A stretch of 64,000 nucleotides of DNA from Roseiarcus sp037446355 (GCA_037446355.1 JBBIIT010000013.1:5061-69060); one strand, 5' to 3'; positions 36,972 through 45,780 are shown, counted from the stretch's first letter. Numbers and translations: made by a program. The notes: a model not told the origin generated them from the letters alone.

Positions 36972-37697
36972 TCACGGTTTAGCGCGCGTCGGCATCACCG
37001 CGGGAGCGGCGGGCGCCGGCAGCGGCACCGATTTGTTTATGAGGGAGTCGAGTTTTTGCTTGTCCGGGCCGGCGGGCGGCGCGGCGTCGGACTTGCGTAG
37101 CGGAGTGGGCTCGGGCGGGGTGGTCGGCGCGCTCTGATCGGGCGGCGTCGTCTCGTCGGGCGGGGTGTCGTTCGCTGTGGCGCCGCCTTTGGTCTTGATC
37201 CACGCTTCCAGTGTGGCCGCGGCGTCCTCGGGTAACAAAGCGATCAGACGATGCGCGGTTTCGATCAGAGCCGGACGGGTCTTGGCGGTCTGCACCCAAT
37301 CGGGCGCCTGCTTGTCGCCGACCAGCCAATTGAAAATCCAGAACGCGACCACCGCCAGCAGGAAGCCGCGCGCCATCCCGAATACGAAGCCGAGGGTGCG
37401 ATCGAGCGCGCCGATCTTGCTATCGAGAATCATGTCGGAGAAGCGCACGGTGAACAGCGAGACGACGATCAGAGTGGCGAAAAACACAATCGCCGCCGCC
37501 ACCGCCTGCGCCACCGTCGCTTTGTGGATATAGGGTTCGAGGTGGGGAAGGACGTAGGGGTAGAAGTAATAAGCCGCCGCCGCCGCCGCCGCCCAGGAGC
37601 CGATGGCGAGCACTTCGCGCGTGAAGCCGCGCATCATCGAAAGCAGCGCCGAAATGAATACGACCGCCAATACGCCAAGATCAAGATATGACGGCAT
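36972..37697 (-). CDS. cvpA: CvpA family membrane protein
   Basis: This 241-residue inner-membrane protein has four predicted helices (LGVLAVVFISALLSMM, WAAAAAAAYYF, AIVFFATLIVVSLF, RGFLLAVVAFWIF) and a C-terminal cytosolic or periplasmic tail that is low-complexity and rich in Pro and Thr. Its position immediately upstream of purF matches the CvpA family, linked to colicin V production and envelope stress tolerance in other bacteria. Molecular activity is unknown. Confidence 0.9.
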   Translation of the reverse strand: MPSYLDLGVLAVVFISALLSMMRGFTREVLAIGSWAAAAAAAYYFYPYVLPHLEPYIHKATVAQAVAAAIVFFATLIVVSLFTVRFSDMILDSKIGALDRTLGFVFGMARGFLLAVVAFWIFNWLVGDKQAPDWVQTAKTRPALIETAHRLIALLPEDAAATLEAWIKTKGGATANDTPPDETTPPDQSAPTTPPEPTPLRKSDAAPPAGPDKQKLDSLINKSVPLPAPAAPAVMPTRAKP

Positions 37698-37783
37698 TCA
37701 ACAAGCCTCGTCCAAACGCGGAGCAATCGCTGACGCCGAAAGCGCCGCCCTTCCGCTGACGAGCGGCTTATAGCGAAGCCCGT

Positions 37784-39178
37784 TCACTTCGTCACCTTCG
37801 TAGCCACCCCCGAGGCGGCGATTTCCGCGACCAAGCTCGCGACCGAGGCGATTTGCGAGACCGTGAGGCGCGGCCCTTCGTCCTCCTTGCGGGCGTTGGG
37901 CGGGCCGACCGCGCGCGCGAAACCGAGCTTGGCCGCCTCCTTCATACGCAATCCCGAGTGACCGACCGCCCGAACGGCGCCGGAAAGCGCGATCTCGCCG
38001 AAATAGACCGCGTCGTGCGGCAGCGCGACCCCGACCAGCGACGAGACGAGCGCCGCCGCGGCGGCGAGATCGGCGGCCGGTTCGGCGATTCTGAGGCCGC
38101 CGGCGACATTCAGATAGACGTCGTGCTGGCCGAGCTTCAGCCCGCCATGCGCCTCCAAGACCGCCAGCACCATGGCGAGGCGGCTGGAGTCCCAGCCGAC
38201 GACCGCCCGGCGCGGCGTGCCCAGCGTCGAAGGCGCGACCAGCGCCTGAATTTCCACCAGCACGGGACGCGCGCCCTCGATGCCCGCGAACACCGCCGCG
38301 CCCGGCGCCGCGCCGTCGCGCCCCGCCAGGAACAAAGCCGAGGGATTCGCGACTTCGGCGAGCCCGCCCCCGGTCATTTCGAAGACGCCGATCTCGTCGG
38401 TGGCGCCGAATCGGTTCTTGGACGCGCGCAGGACGCGAAAGGCGTGCTGGCCCTCGCCCTCAAACGACATCACCGCGTCGACCATGTGCTCGACGACGCG
38501 CGGGCCGGCGATCTGTCCATCCTTGGTGACATGGCCGACCAGGATCACCGCGGCGCCGCTGAGTTTGGCGAAGCGGATCAGCGCCTGACTGGCGCCGCGC
38601 ACCTGGCTGACGGTTCCCGGCGCCGATTCGATGGCGTCGCTCCACATGGTCTGAATGGAATCGACGATGACGAATTTGGGCGCGTCACCCGAGCCGAGCG
38701 TCGCGACAATGTCCTCGATCAGCGTCTGCGCCGCCAGTTGCACCGGCGCTTTGGATAAGCCGAGCCTCGCGGCTCGCAGGCGCACCTGCTCGGTCGATTC
38801 CTCGCCCGAGACATAAACCACCCGTCCGCCGCGCGCCGCCAGCGCCGCGCAGGCCTGGATCAGCAGCGTCGACTTGCCGATGCCCGGTTCGCCGCCGATC
38901 AAAGTCGCCGAACCCGGGACGAAGCCGCCACCCGCAACCCGGTCGAGTTCGCCGACGCCGGTGACGATGCGCGCGACCGGCTTGGAATTGCCTGAGAGGT
39001 CCTCGAGCGGGAAGGGGCGCCCCACCGCGCCCTTGCGCACCGCCGCCGCCCCGACGCCAAGCGCCGCCGCCTCCTCAATGATGGTGTTCCATTCGCCGCA
39101 GGACTCGCATTTGCCTTGCCAGCGCTGCGTGATCGCGCCGCAATTCTGGCAGACATAGGACGCGCGGGACTTGGCCAT
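37784..39178 (-). CDS. radA: DNA repair protein RadA
   Basis: This 464-residue RecA-like branch-migration ATPase has an N-terminal zinc finger (YVCQNCGAITQRWQGKCESCGEW), Walker A in GEPGIGKST, and the RadA-specific KNRFG motif in KNRFGATDEIGVFEM. A Lon-like C-terminal domain follows. ATG at 39178 (MAKSRASYVC) is chosen because the zinc finger follows at once; the frame upstream is open without similarity. radA-cvpA-purF in one direction is a common rhizobial order. Confidence 0.95.
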   Translation of the reverse strand: MAKSRASYVCQNCGAITQRWQGKCESCGEWNTIIEEAAALGVGAAAVRKGAVGRPFPLEDLSGNSKPVARIVTGVGELDRVAGGGFVPGSATLIGGEPGIGKSTLLIQACAALAARGGRVVYVSGEESTEQVRLRAARLGLSKAPVQLAAQTLIEDIVATLGSGDAPKFVIVDSIQTMWSDAIESAPGTVSQVRGASQALIRFAKLSGAAVILVGHVTKDGQIAGPRVVEHMVDAVMSFEGEGQHAFRVLRASKNRFGATDEIGVFEMTGGGLAEVANPSALFLAGRDGAAPGAAVFAGIEGARPVLVEIQALVAPSTLGTPRRAVVGWDSSRLAMVLAVLEAHGGLKLGQHDVYLNVAGGLRIAEPAADLAAAAALVSSLVGVALPHDAVYFGEIALSGAVRAVGHSGLRMKEAAKLGFARAVGPPNARKEDEGPRLTVSQIASVASLVAEIAASGVATKVTK

Positions 39179-39283
39179 GCGCCGAGGGTGGCCAGATTCG
39201 CGCCGGGGTGTCGAGTGCCTTGCGCGGGACCGGCTAAGCGCGCCCGTCTTGCCTTCATCGCGTCGAATTGCCATGAACGTTCC

Positions 39284-39925
39284 ATGCCGCGCGCTTTCGT
39301 GATCGCCGACGACCACGCCCTTTTTCGGACCGGCCTACGGCTGCTGCTGGGCGACGGTTGCGGGCCGGCGCACATTCGCGAGGCCGCCAACGTCGCCGAA
39401 TTGCGCGCGGCGCTTGCGGAAGACGCCGCTGTCGATCTGGCCGTCGTCGATCTATCGATGCCCGGCATGAACGGCGGGGCGACGATCCGCGAGTTGCGGT
39501 CCGAGTTTTCGGGGCTTCGCGTCGTGGTGATGTCCGCTTCGGAGGAGCGCCAGAACGTACTGGACGCGCTCGCCGCCGGCGCCTTCGGCTATATCCCGAA
39601 ATCGCTCGAACCAGCCGCCATGATCCAGGCGTTCCAGCAGATCCTGAGCGGCGGTATTTACGCTCCGACTCTGTTGCTCACCGATTCGGCGTCCGGTCCC
39701 GAGGCCTCGCTGGCGCCGGTCGATCCGCAGGTGATCGAAAGCCTGACCCCGCGTCAGCGTGACGTGTTGCGGCTGCTCGGCAAGGGGCAGGCCAACAAGG
39801 AGATCGCGCGCGCGCTCGACATTTCCGAGGGCACGGTGAAAATCCATCTCGCGGCGATTTTCCGCCTGCTCGACGTGCGCAACCGCACCGAGGCGGTGCT
39901 GAAGGCGAGCGCGCTGAATCTCTAA
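39284..39925 (+). CDS. NarL/FixJ-type response regulator
   Basis: This 213-residue regulator has a receiver domain (~1-120) and a LuxR-type HTH (~145-210). The phospho-acceptor is the Asp in VVDLSMPGMNG, the acidic pair is ADDH near the N-terminus, and the conserved Lys is in YIPKSLE. The HTH contains LTPRQRDVLRLLGKGQANKEIARAL. The start is ATG at 39284. It converges on the hybrid histidine kinase gene with a 4-base overlap of the stops, so the two are probably a cognate pair. Confidence 0.9.
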   Translation: MPRAFVIADDHALFRTGLRLLLGDGCGPAHIREAANVAELRAALAEDAAVDLAVVDLSMPGMNGGATIRELRSEFSGLRVVVMSASEERQNVLDALAAGAFGYIPKSLEPAAMIQAFQQILSGGIYAPTLLLTDSASGPEASLAPVDPQVIESLTPRQRDVLRLLGKGQANKEIARALDISEGTVKIHLAAIFRLLDVRNRTEAVLKASALNL

Positions 39926-41466
39926 CGCGTCAGCGCGTGAATCAGCGTAGAGCGCAAAGCGCGCGGATCGACCGGCTTCGTGAGCCAGGGTAGCCCGGAG
40001 CCGCGCAGCGCCGCGATCGCCTCCGGGCTGGTCGAACCGCTGACGAGCACGACCGAGGGATCGCCGCCTTTCGAGCGCAGCGCCTCGACGAATTGTAGGC
40101 CGGTCGCGCCTTCGTTGAGATCGTAATCGACGACCAGCGCCTCAGGCATCCCGGAGGCGTCGATCGAGGCGCGGGCGGCCGGAATCGTGGAGGCGGCGGC
40201 TACGACTGCGCCCTGATCGGCGAATTCCTGTTTCATCGCCGCGGCGCAAAGCGGGTCGTCGTCGAGGATCAGAATGCGGCGCCCCTGCAGTGATTGCGGG
40301 CGCATTGCGACGGTCAGGGTCGGACGCTGCCCCCGGCCCGCCTCTCGCAGCCAGAGCGTGAAGGCGCTGCCTTTGCCGGGGCGCGAACGCAGCGTGAGCC
40401 GACCGCCCATCAGCGCCGTCAGTCGCTTGGCGATGGCGAGGCCGAGACCGATGCCGTCGTTCGGGCCGGTCGCGGCCATTTTGTCGCGCTGGAATTCCTC
40501 GAAGACGCTTGCGGAGCGCTCGGGCGCGATGCCCGATCCCGTGTCGACGACGCTGATTCCGATCTCCCCGCGGCGGCGGCGGCATCCAAGCAGCACGCCG
40601 CCTGAACGGGTGAACTTGAAGGCGTTGGCGAGCAGATTGCGCAGCGTCAGTTCCAACAGCGTACGGTCGGCGACGACATGGGCGGAGGTCGGCGAGACCT
40701 GGAATTTGACGCCGCGCTCGCGCGCCGTCGCGGCAAAGCCGGGGCTCAGCGACGAGAAGAATTCCCCGAGCGCCAGCGGCGCCATCGTCGGCTTGATAAG
40801 GCCGGCTTCGATCTTCGACATATCGAGCAGGGTGTCGATCATCGAGCGCAGCGAGCGCAGCGATTGATCGACATGTCCGATCAATTCGCCGGTCTCGCCT
40901 TCGGCGAGGCGCCGCTTCAGCGCGCTTACAAACAAAGTCATCGCGTGCAGCGGCTGGCGCAGATCGTGGCTGGCGGCGGCCAGGAAGCGCGACTTCGACC
41001 TGTTAGCCTCGATCGCCTCGTCGCGCGCGCTCTGCAACTGCGCCTCGAACGCGCGCTCGCGCGAAATGTCGAGCAGCAGCAGGAACGCGCCCTGCACGCG
41101 GCCGGCGACGTCCTTGTCGGGATAGGCGAAGCCGCGCACGACGTTGATCATGCCGCCGGCGTAATGGGCGGGCATTTCGAATTCGGCGTGCTCGCCGGCG
41201 AAGGCCCGCTCCAGCCCCGCGCGCGCCTCGCGCGGGAATTGCGAAGCGATTTCGTCGAGGCGCTTGTTCAGATAGGCGGCGGGGCTTTGACCGGTCCAGG
41301 CGTCGACCGTCTCGTTGACGAAGTGGCAGACATAGTTGACGTCGAAATAGCTGATGACGCCGGGAAGGCCGTCCGCCATGACGTTGAGCATTTGCGCGTC
41401 ACACAGAAAGCGCGTGGTCCGTTCCATCCCTAAGCAATGGAACGGCAGGTTGGGTTTGCCCGACAT
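39922..41466 (-). CDS. Cytosolic PAS hybrid histidine kinase with receiver domain
   Basis: This 514-residue sensor kinase has a PAS-like domain (~30-150), a dimerisation/phosphoacceptor helix with SHDLRQPLHAM (catalytic His), and a HATPase domain with NAFKFT and GIGLGLAIAKRL. A C-terminal receiver domain carries VVDYDL and ends with LTKPVDPRAL. No membrane segment is visible, so the stimulus is intracellular. The SHDLRQPLHA box resembles the NahK/ErcS' group, whose partners are LuxR-type regulators like the one next door. The start at 41466 (MSGKP) is uncertain; 41424 is possible. Confidence 0.88.
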   Translation of the reverse strand: MSGKPNLPFHCLGMERTTRFLCDAQMLNVMADGLPGVISYFDVNYVCHFVNETVDAWTGQSPAAYLNKRLDEIASQFPREARAGLERAFAGEHAEFEMPAHYAGGMINVVRGFAYPDKDVAGRVQGAFLLLLDISRERAFEAQLQSARDEAIEANRSKSRFLAAASHDLRQPLHAMTLFVSALKRRLAEGETGELIGHVDQSLRSLRSMIDTLLDMSKIEAGLIKPTMAPLALGEFFSSLSPGFAATARERGVKFQVSPTSAHVVADRTLLELTLRNLLANAFKFTRSGGVLLGCRRRRGEIGISVVDTGSGIAPERSASVFEEFQRDKMAATGPNDGIGLGLAIAKRLTALMGGRLTLRSRPGKGSAFTLWLREAGRGQRPTLTVAMRPQSLQGRRILILDDDPLCAAAMKQEFADQGAVVAAASTIPAARASIDASGMPEALVVDYDLNEGATGLQFVEALRSKGGDPSVVLVSGSTSPEAIAALRGSGLPWLTKPVDPRALRSTLIHALTR

Positions 41467-41644
41467 TTTCGTTTCCGCAAATTCGTACGTGGACTTGTAG
41501 CACAATCGCCGCGCCTGCGCTGGTTTGTCGCTCCGCCTGACGAACTATGCCGTTCGGCCTAGCCCGCCGGTTATCCCGTCTGGCGAATGGCGGCGCGACA
41601 GATCGGGGTCCAGATTGCCCGCAGATTCGACGGGGGAGGTGATG

Positions 41645-42379
41645 ATGACACTGGCGATCCAAACGAGCGACGCGGCGTTCCAACACCTTCGTGGACCCTT
41701 CGGGATGAGTGATGTGACCCATTCTCGCTTCTCGCATTCGGACGCGACCCTTTCTCACTACGCAGCGGGCGAGGAGGTGGTCGGCGAGGGAGATCCGACC
41801 GACTATTTCTACATGGTCGTCAAAGGCGTGTTCCGGGCGGTCAAAGTGACGCGCGACGGGCGCCGGCAGATTTTCGCTTTTTACATGCCGGGCGACATGT
41901 GCGGCCTGGAGCCGGGCGCCTCCTACGATCTGACGATCGAGGCCGTGGGCGCGGGTACGGTCGCGGCGCTCTCGCGCTTGAGCTGCCGTGCGCGCATGAA
42001 CCGCGATCCCGAGTTCAATTCGGCGGTATTCGAGGGCGCGACGCGCGCACTCTCGCTCGCCGTCGATCACATGACGATGATCGGCCGTTCCTCGGCTGAG
42101 GAGCGCCTCGCTTGGTTCTTGACCATGCTGCGCGATCGCGCGGGAGCGCCCGGTCGTCATCCGCCGACCGTCGATCTCGTCATGCAGCGTCAGGACATCG
42201 CCGACTATCTCGGCCTCACCATCGAGACCGTGAGCCGCACCTTCACCCACATGAAGGAGCGCGGGTTGATCGCGCTGCCCTCGACCCGGCGCGTGCAGAT
42301 CCTCAATTCTGCCGGGCTGGAGCGCCTCGCCGCCGCCGACCGTGACGCGCCCGTGTCGGCGAGGACGATTTGCGCGTGA
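41645..42379 (+). CDS. Crp/Fnr family transcriptional regulator
   Basis: This 244-residue regulator has a cyclic-nucleotide-like effector domain (~30-150), a dimerisation helix and a winged HTH (~175-230) with MQRQDIADYLGLTIETVSRTF. The recognition helix E..SR pattern is that of FNR/FixK proteins, which bind TTGAT-N4-ATCAA. The N-terminal cysteine cluster of an oxygen-sensing FNR is absent, so FixK-like indirect control is likely. ATG at 41645 is chosen because GGAGG lies 5 bases upstream. It is divergent from the hybrid kinase gene. Confidence 0.88.
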   Translation: MTLAIQTSDAAFQHLRGPFGMSDVTHSRFSHSDATLSHYAAGEEVVGEGDPTDYFYMVVKGVFRAVKVTRDGRRQIFAFYMPGDMCGLEPGASYDLTIEAVGAGTVAALSRLSCRARMNRDPEFNSAVFEGATRALSLAVDHMTMIGRSSAEERLAWFLTMLRDRAGAPGRHPPTVDLVMQRQDIADYLGLTIETVSRTFTHMKERGLIALPSTRRVQILNSAGLERLAAADRDAPVSARTICA

Positions 42380-42418
42380 ATTGAAGTGGCGGGCGAGAGC
42401 GGCTTGGCGATCGCGCTT

Positions 42419-42455
42419 TTGACATGCGTCCCACATGCGACTAGGTTGTACGCAT
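42419..42455 (+). promoter_or_regulatory. Promoter and operator-like repeats of the toxin-antitoxin operon
   Basis: TTGACA (42419-42424), a 17-base spacer and TAGGTT (42442-42447) make a near-consensus sigma-70 promoter. ACATGCG occurs twice as a direct repeat (42422 and 42433). ATGCGT (42424-42429) is the inverted complement of ACGCAT (42450-42455), which includes the first two bases of the antitoxin ATG. This fits autoregulation by the RHH antitoxin. Confidence 0.55.
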
Positions 42456-42684
42456 GGGAGTCATGGTGCAAATTCGCAACGTTCCCGACGCGTTGCATCG
42501 GCGGCTGAAATCGCGCGCCGCCCTGGCCGGCATGTCCCTGTCGGACTATTTACTTGGCGAGATTCGCGAGGCGGCGGAGCGTCCGACCCTTGACGAGTTG
42601 CGCGCGCGCCTGCACGGGCGTCCAAGATCGGCGCCTTCCCTCGCGCCGGCGGATGCGGTGCGCGCCGAGCGCGACCGCGCTTGA
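42454..42684 (+). CDS. FitA/VapB-type ribbon-helix-helix antitoxin
   Basis: This 76-residue antitoxin has an N-terminal RHH DNA-binding domain (MVQIRNVPDALHRRLKSRAALAGMSLSDYLL) and a basic, disordered C-terminal tail that would wrap the toxin. The FitA-like pattern IRNVPD..H..LK.RA is clear. Two ATGs are possible (42454 and 42463). The predicted transcription start coincides with 42454, which would give a leaderless mRNA. Its stop overlaps the toxin start (TTGA). Confidence 0.85.
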   Translation: MGVMVQIRNVPDALHRRLKSRAALAGMSLSDYLLGEIREAAERPTLDELRARLHGRPRSAPSLAPADAVRAERDRA

Positions 42685-43073
42685 TCGTCGTCGACGCCTC
42701 GGCGCTGATCGAGCTTTTGTTGCGAACCCCGGCGGCCGAGGCGGTGGAGGAGCGTTTGTTTGCGCCGCGCCAGTCGCTCCATGCGCCCCATCTGATTGAC
42801 ATCGAAGTCGCGCAGGCCATGCGCCGTTACGTCGCGAATCGGGAAATCGGCGCCGATCGCGGCCGTTTGGCGCTGGTCGACCTCGTGGATATGCCGGTGC
42901 GGCGCTATGCCCACGATTTCCTGTTGGCGCGCGTCTGGGAGTTGCGCAACAGCCTGACCGCCCACGACGCCGCCTATGTCGCGCTGGCCGAAGCGCTCGA
43001 TGCGCCGTTGCTGACCCGCGACCGCCGCCTCGCCCATATGGCCGGTCATCGCGCGCGGATTGATCTGGTTTGA
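42681..43073 (+). CDS. PIN-domain toxin (VapC/FitB-type ribonuclease)
   Basis: This 130-residue PIN-domain RNase has the acidic metal-binding set conserved: D5 in VVDASAL, E42 in DIEVAQ, D96 in TAHDAAYV and D114 in LTRDRRLA. VapC toxins cut tRNA or rRNA when released from the antitoxin. It starts with TTG at 42681, overlapping the antitoxin stop, the usual coupled order. The tRNA-Ser gene lies 29 bases beyond the stop on the other strand. Confidence 0.88.
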   Translation: MIVVDASALIELLLRTPAAEAVEERLFAPRQSLHAPHLIDIEVAQAMRRYVANREIGADRGRLALVDLVDMPVRRYAHDFLLARVWELRNSLTAHDAAYVALAEALDAPLLTRDRRLAHMAGHRARIDLV

Positions 43074-43102
43074 AGAAGGGGGCGCGGCTAGCGTCGCGCC
43101 AC

Positions 43103-43192
43103 TGGCGGAAGCGGTGAGATTCGAACTCACGGTGGACTTGCGCCCACGGCGGTTTTCAAGACCGCTGCCTTAAACCACTCGGCCACACTTCC
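43103..43192 (-). tRNA. tRNA-Ser (anticodon UGA)
   Basis: This 90-base type II tRNA gene lies on the minus strand with the acceptor GGAAGTG and its matching strand, D-loop and a long variable arm typical of serine tRNAs. The anticodon loop CTTGAAA gives anticodon TGA. The T-loop is GTTCGAATC, and CCA is encoded at the 3' end (43103-43105). Confidence 0.95.
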
Positions 43193-43241
43193 CCGGGGCG
43201 ATCTCTAACCTATCGCGCGCCAAGGCCGCAATTCCCTTGGC

Positions 43242-44870
43242 TCAAACCAGCCGGCTCTGCGCCTTCGCCGCCGCGATGAAGCTGGCGAAAAGCGGATGCG
43301 GCTCGAACGGGCGCGATTTCAATTCGGGATGGTATTGCACGCCGATGAACCAGGGGTGGTCGGCGAATTCGACCGTTTCCGGCAGCAGGCCATCGGGCGA
43401 GAGGCCGGCGAAGATCAGACCTTTTTCCTCGAGCCGGGCGCGATAGGTCATGTTGACCTCGTAGCGATGGCGGTGGCGCTCGGAGATTTCCGTTTCGCCG
43501 TAAATCCCGGCGATTTTCGAGCCGGGCTTCAGTTCGGCCTTGTAGGCGCCGAGCCGCATTGTGCCGCCGAGATCGCCCGCCGCCTTGCGCGTTTCCAGTT
43601 CATTGCCGCGCAGCCATTCCGTCATCAGGCCGACGACAGGTTCCTGCGTCGGGCCGAATTCGGTCGAATTGGCTTGGCGCAGATCGGCGAGCGAGCGACA
43701 GGCCTCGATGACCGCCATCTGCATCCCGAAACAAATGCCGAAATAGGGAACCTTGCGCTGGCGCGCGAATCCGGCGGCCAGAATCTTGCCTTCCGCGCCG
43801 CGCACGCCGAAGCCGCCGGGCACCAGAATGCCGTGGACGCCTTCCAGATGGGGCGCGGGATCGCCGGATTCGAATATCTCGCTCTCGATCCAGTCGAGCT
43901 TGACGCGCACCTGGTTGGCCATGCCGCCGTGCGTCAGCGCCTCGATCAGCGATTTATAGGCGTCCTTGAGGCCAGTGTATTTGCCGACGATCGCGATCGT
44001 CACATCGCCTTCAGGGTTGTGGTAGGCCTTCGAGACGGCCTCCCAACGCTTCATGTTGGGCTTGGGCGCGGGCTCGATGCCGAAGGCGGCGAGCACCTCG
44101 CGATCGAGCCCGGCGGCGTGATAGGCGGCGGGCACGTCGTAGATCGAGCCGACGTCGCGCGCCTCGATCACCGCGCTCTCGCGCACGTTGCAGAACAGGC
44201 CGAGCTTGCGCCGCTCCTCGCGCGGGATTTCGCGGTCGGTGCGACAGAGCAGAATATGCGGCTGGATGCCGATCGAACGCAGCTCCTTGACGCTGTGCTG
44301 GGTCGGCTTGGTCTTCAGTTCGCCCGCGGTCGGGATATAGGGCAGCAGCGTCAGATGGACATAGACGACATGGCCGCGCGGCAGATCGTTGCCGAGCTGG
44401 CGGATCGCCTCGAAGAATGGCAGGCCCTCGATGTCGCCGACCGTCCCGCCGATCTCGACCAGCACGAAATCGACGCCCTCGTTGCCTTCCAGCACGAATT
44501 GCTTGATCGCGTTGGTGACGTGCGGGATCACCTGCACCGTCGCGCCCAAGAAGTCTCCGCGCCGCTCCTTGGCGATGATCTCCTGATAGATGCGCCCTGT
44601 CGTGATGTTGTCCTGTTTGTTGGCCGAGCGGCCGGTAAAGCGCTCGTAATGGCCAAGATCGAGGTCGGTCTCGGCGCCGTCGTCGGTGACGAAGACCTCG
44701 CCGTGCTGGGTCGGACTCATCGTCCCGGGATCGACGTTGAGATAGGGGTCGAGCTTTCTCAGCCGCACGGAATAGCCGCGCGCCTGCAACAGCGCGCCCA
44801 GCGCCGCCGAAGCCAAACCTTTGCCGAGCGAGGAAACCACGCCGCCTGTGATGAAGATATAGCGAGCCAT
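43242..44870 (-). CDS. pyrG: CTP synthase
   Basis: This 542-residue enzyme aminates UTP to CTP using glutamine and ATP. The synthase domain begins MARYIFITGGVVSSLGKGLASAALG with its P-loop, and YLNVDPGTMSP follows. The class I glutaminase domain has PGGFGVRG, nucleophile Cys in GICFGMQ, and the His/Glu pair near QYHPELKSRP. ATG at 44870 is the family start; the open frame upstream has no similarity. The usual neighbours secG and eno are not adjacent here; a low-GC segment precedes it. Confidence 0.97.
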   Translation of the reverse strand: MARYIFITGGVVSSLGKGLASAALGALLQARGYSVRLRKLDPYLNVDPGTMSPTQHGEVFVTDDGAETDLDLGHYERFTGRSANKQDNITTGRIYQEIIAKERRGDFLGATVQVIPHVTNAIKQFVLEGNEGVDFVLVEIGGTVGDIEGLPFFEAIRQLGNDLPRGHVVYVHLTLLPYIPTAGELKTKPTQHSVKELRSIGIQPHILLCRTDREIPREERRKLGLFCNVRESAVIEARDVGSIYDVPAAYHAAGLDREVLAAFGIEPAPKPNMKRWEAVSKAYHNPEGDVTIAIVGKYTGLKDAYKSLIEALTHGGMANQVRVKLDWIESEIFESGDPAPHLEGVHGILVPGGFGVRGAEGKILAAGFARQRKVPYFGICFGMQMAVIEACRSLADLRQANSTEFGPTQEPVVGLMTEWLRGNELETRKAAGDLGGTMRLGAYKAELKPGSKIAGIYGETEISERHRHRYEVNMTYRARLEEKGLIFAGLSPDGLLPETVEFADHPWFIGVQYHPELKSRPFEPHPLFASFIAAAKAQSRLV

Positions 44871-44984
44871 GGGAATCGACCTGTAGCGGATCGATGGCGA
44901 TTCTGCGAGCGAACATTTCGCCGCGAAGCCAATACCGCGCGAAAATTTCGTGGGCGAAGCGGACTCGCCTCGGGCTTTCCGTTT

Positions 44985-45780
44985 AAGTTGTTGAAATAAT
45001 TGAGGGGCGGAATTAGTGGGTTTGAGATTTATAGTTTTGACAAAGCTAACCCAAGAAGTAGGTAGGTTGGGAACGGCCGGCGAAATGAAAACCTCTCGTG
45101 AAATGGTCATCCTTGGAGCAGATGAGATTGCTTCCCGCGAAGGCGAGGATCCCTATAACGTTTGCCAAGATGTCTTGTTCACTATGTTTTTGGCGGCTCA
45201 AACTCGTTGGCCCATCGCACGATATCCTTTAGAAGCCTTTTGAGTTTTTCGTTCAATTCGCGCCCTTCGTCAGCTTCGAAAGGAACCGCCTCCGGGCTTA
45301 CCTTCCTTTTCGTTTTCCGTGGATGCGCAGCGGTCGGTTGCCATTGCCCGCTGATTTTGACGGCACGGAATGCGTGGTGGATAGGATCGCAAACCCAAGT
45401 TGAGTGCGCTAACAAATTGCGAGATGATTCGCACTCGACTATTCTTTTGCGAATTCCGGTTAAGTCGGCTTTCGATTTGAATTTTCTGTAGTCTAGGAGT
45501 TCACACACCATATCGAACCGGTCGGATGCTCGGGGTTCGCGCACCGCAATTCGTCCTATGATCCGGTCGACTCCCGCAAGAGCATATGCAAATCGTGATA
45601 GGTACCATTCAAGGTATGCGAATTGTACAACGGCTCTCCCGATTTCCTGGAGAAGGTCTGGCGGCAAATCCACAACTGGTTCAGTCACCGCGAAGTTGAA
45701 ATTGGCCATAACGAAAACCCCTACCAAAGACGCCGTATTGGAAATTGAACTGACGCCTGGCAGCGTTTTGAGCGCGCTGT
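44985..45780. other. Low-GC island upstream of pyrG
   Basis: Base composition drops sharply here. Counting by eye, 45001-45060 is 24/60 GC and 45421-45480 is 26/60, against roughly two thirds or more GC in the flanks. The island holds the HEPN-like gene (45182-45709, minus strand). A 75-codon open frame (45016-45243, plus strand) overlaps that gene's 3' end and could be a gene remnant. The 311-base gap 44871-45181 should also contain the pyrG promoter. No transposase, integrase or flanking direct repeat was recognised. Confidence 0.6.
45182..45709 (-). CDS. HEPN-like hypothetical protein
   Basis: This 175-residue protein is of unrecognised specific family, predicted mostly helical. Its N-terminal half has a helix EIGRAVVQFAYLEWYLSRFAYAL, and a later helix carries R97-N-L-L-A-H102 (in SSRNLLAHSTW), which fits the RX4-6H signature of HEPN ribonucleases. 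The C-terminal part is charged (KTKRKVSPEA). Codon use and composition differ from neighbours, suggesting horizontal acquisition. ATG at 45709 is chosen; a TTG at 45727 lies upstream in frame. No nucleotidyltransferase partner is adjacent. A toxin or defence role is inferred from the motif only. Confidence 0.6.
   Translation of the reverse strand: MANFNFAVTEPVVDLPPDLLQEIGRAVVQFAYLEWYLSRFAYALAGVDRIIGRIAVREPRASDRFDMVCELLDYRKFKSKADLTGIRKRIVECESSRNLLAHSTWVCDPIHHAFRAVKISGQWQPTAAHPRKTKRKVSPEAVPFEADEGRELNEKLKRLLKDIVRWANEFEPPKT

Noticed and set aside
43296..44999. 567-codon open frame on the plus strand over pyrG
   Set aside because: pyrG on the minus strand has full CTP synthase motifs. The opposite frame is low-complexity and has no recognisable domain.
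45016..45243. 75-codon open frame (plus strand) in the low-GC island
   Set aside because: It overlaps the HEPN-like gene at its 3' end, and neither a convincing ribosome binding site nor a domain is visible. It might be a gene remnant, so it is mentioned under the island but not called.
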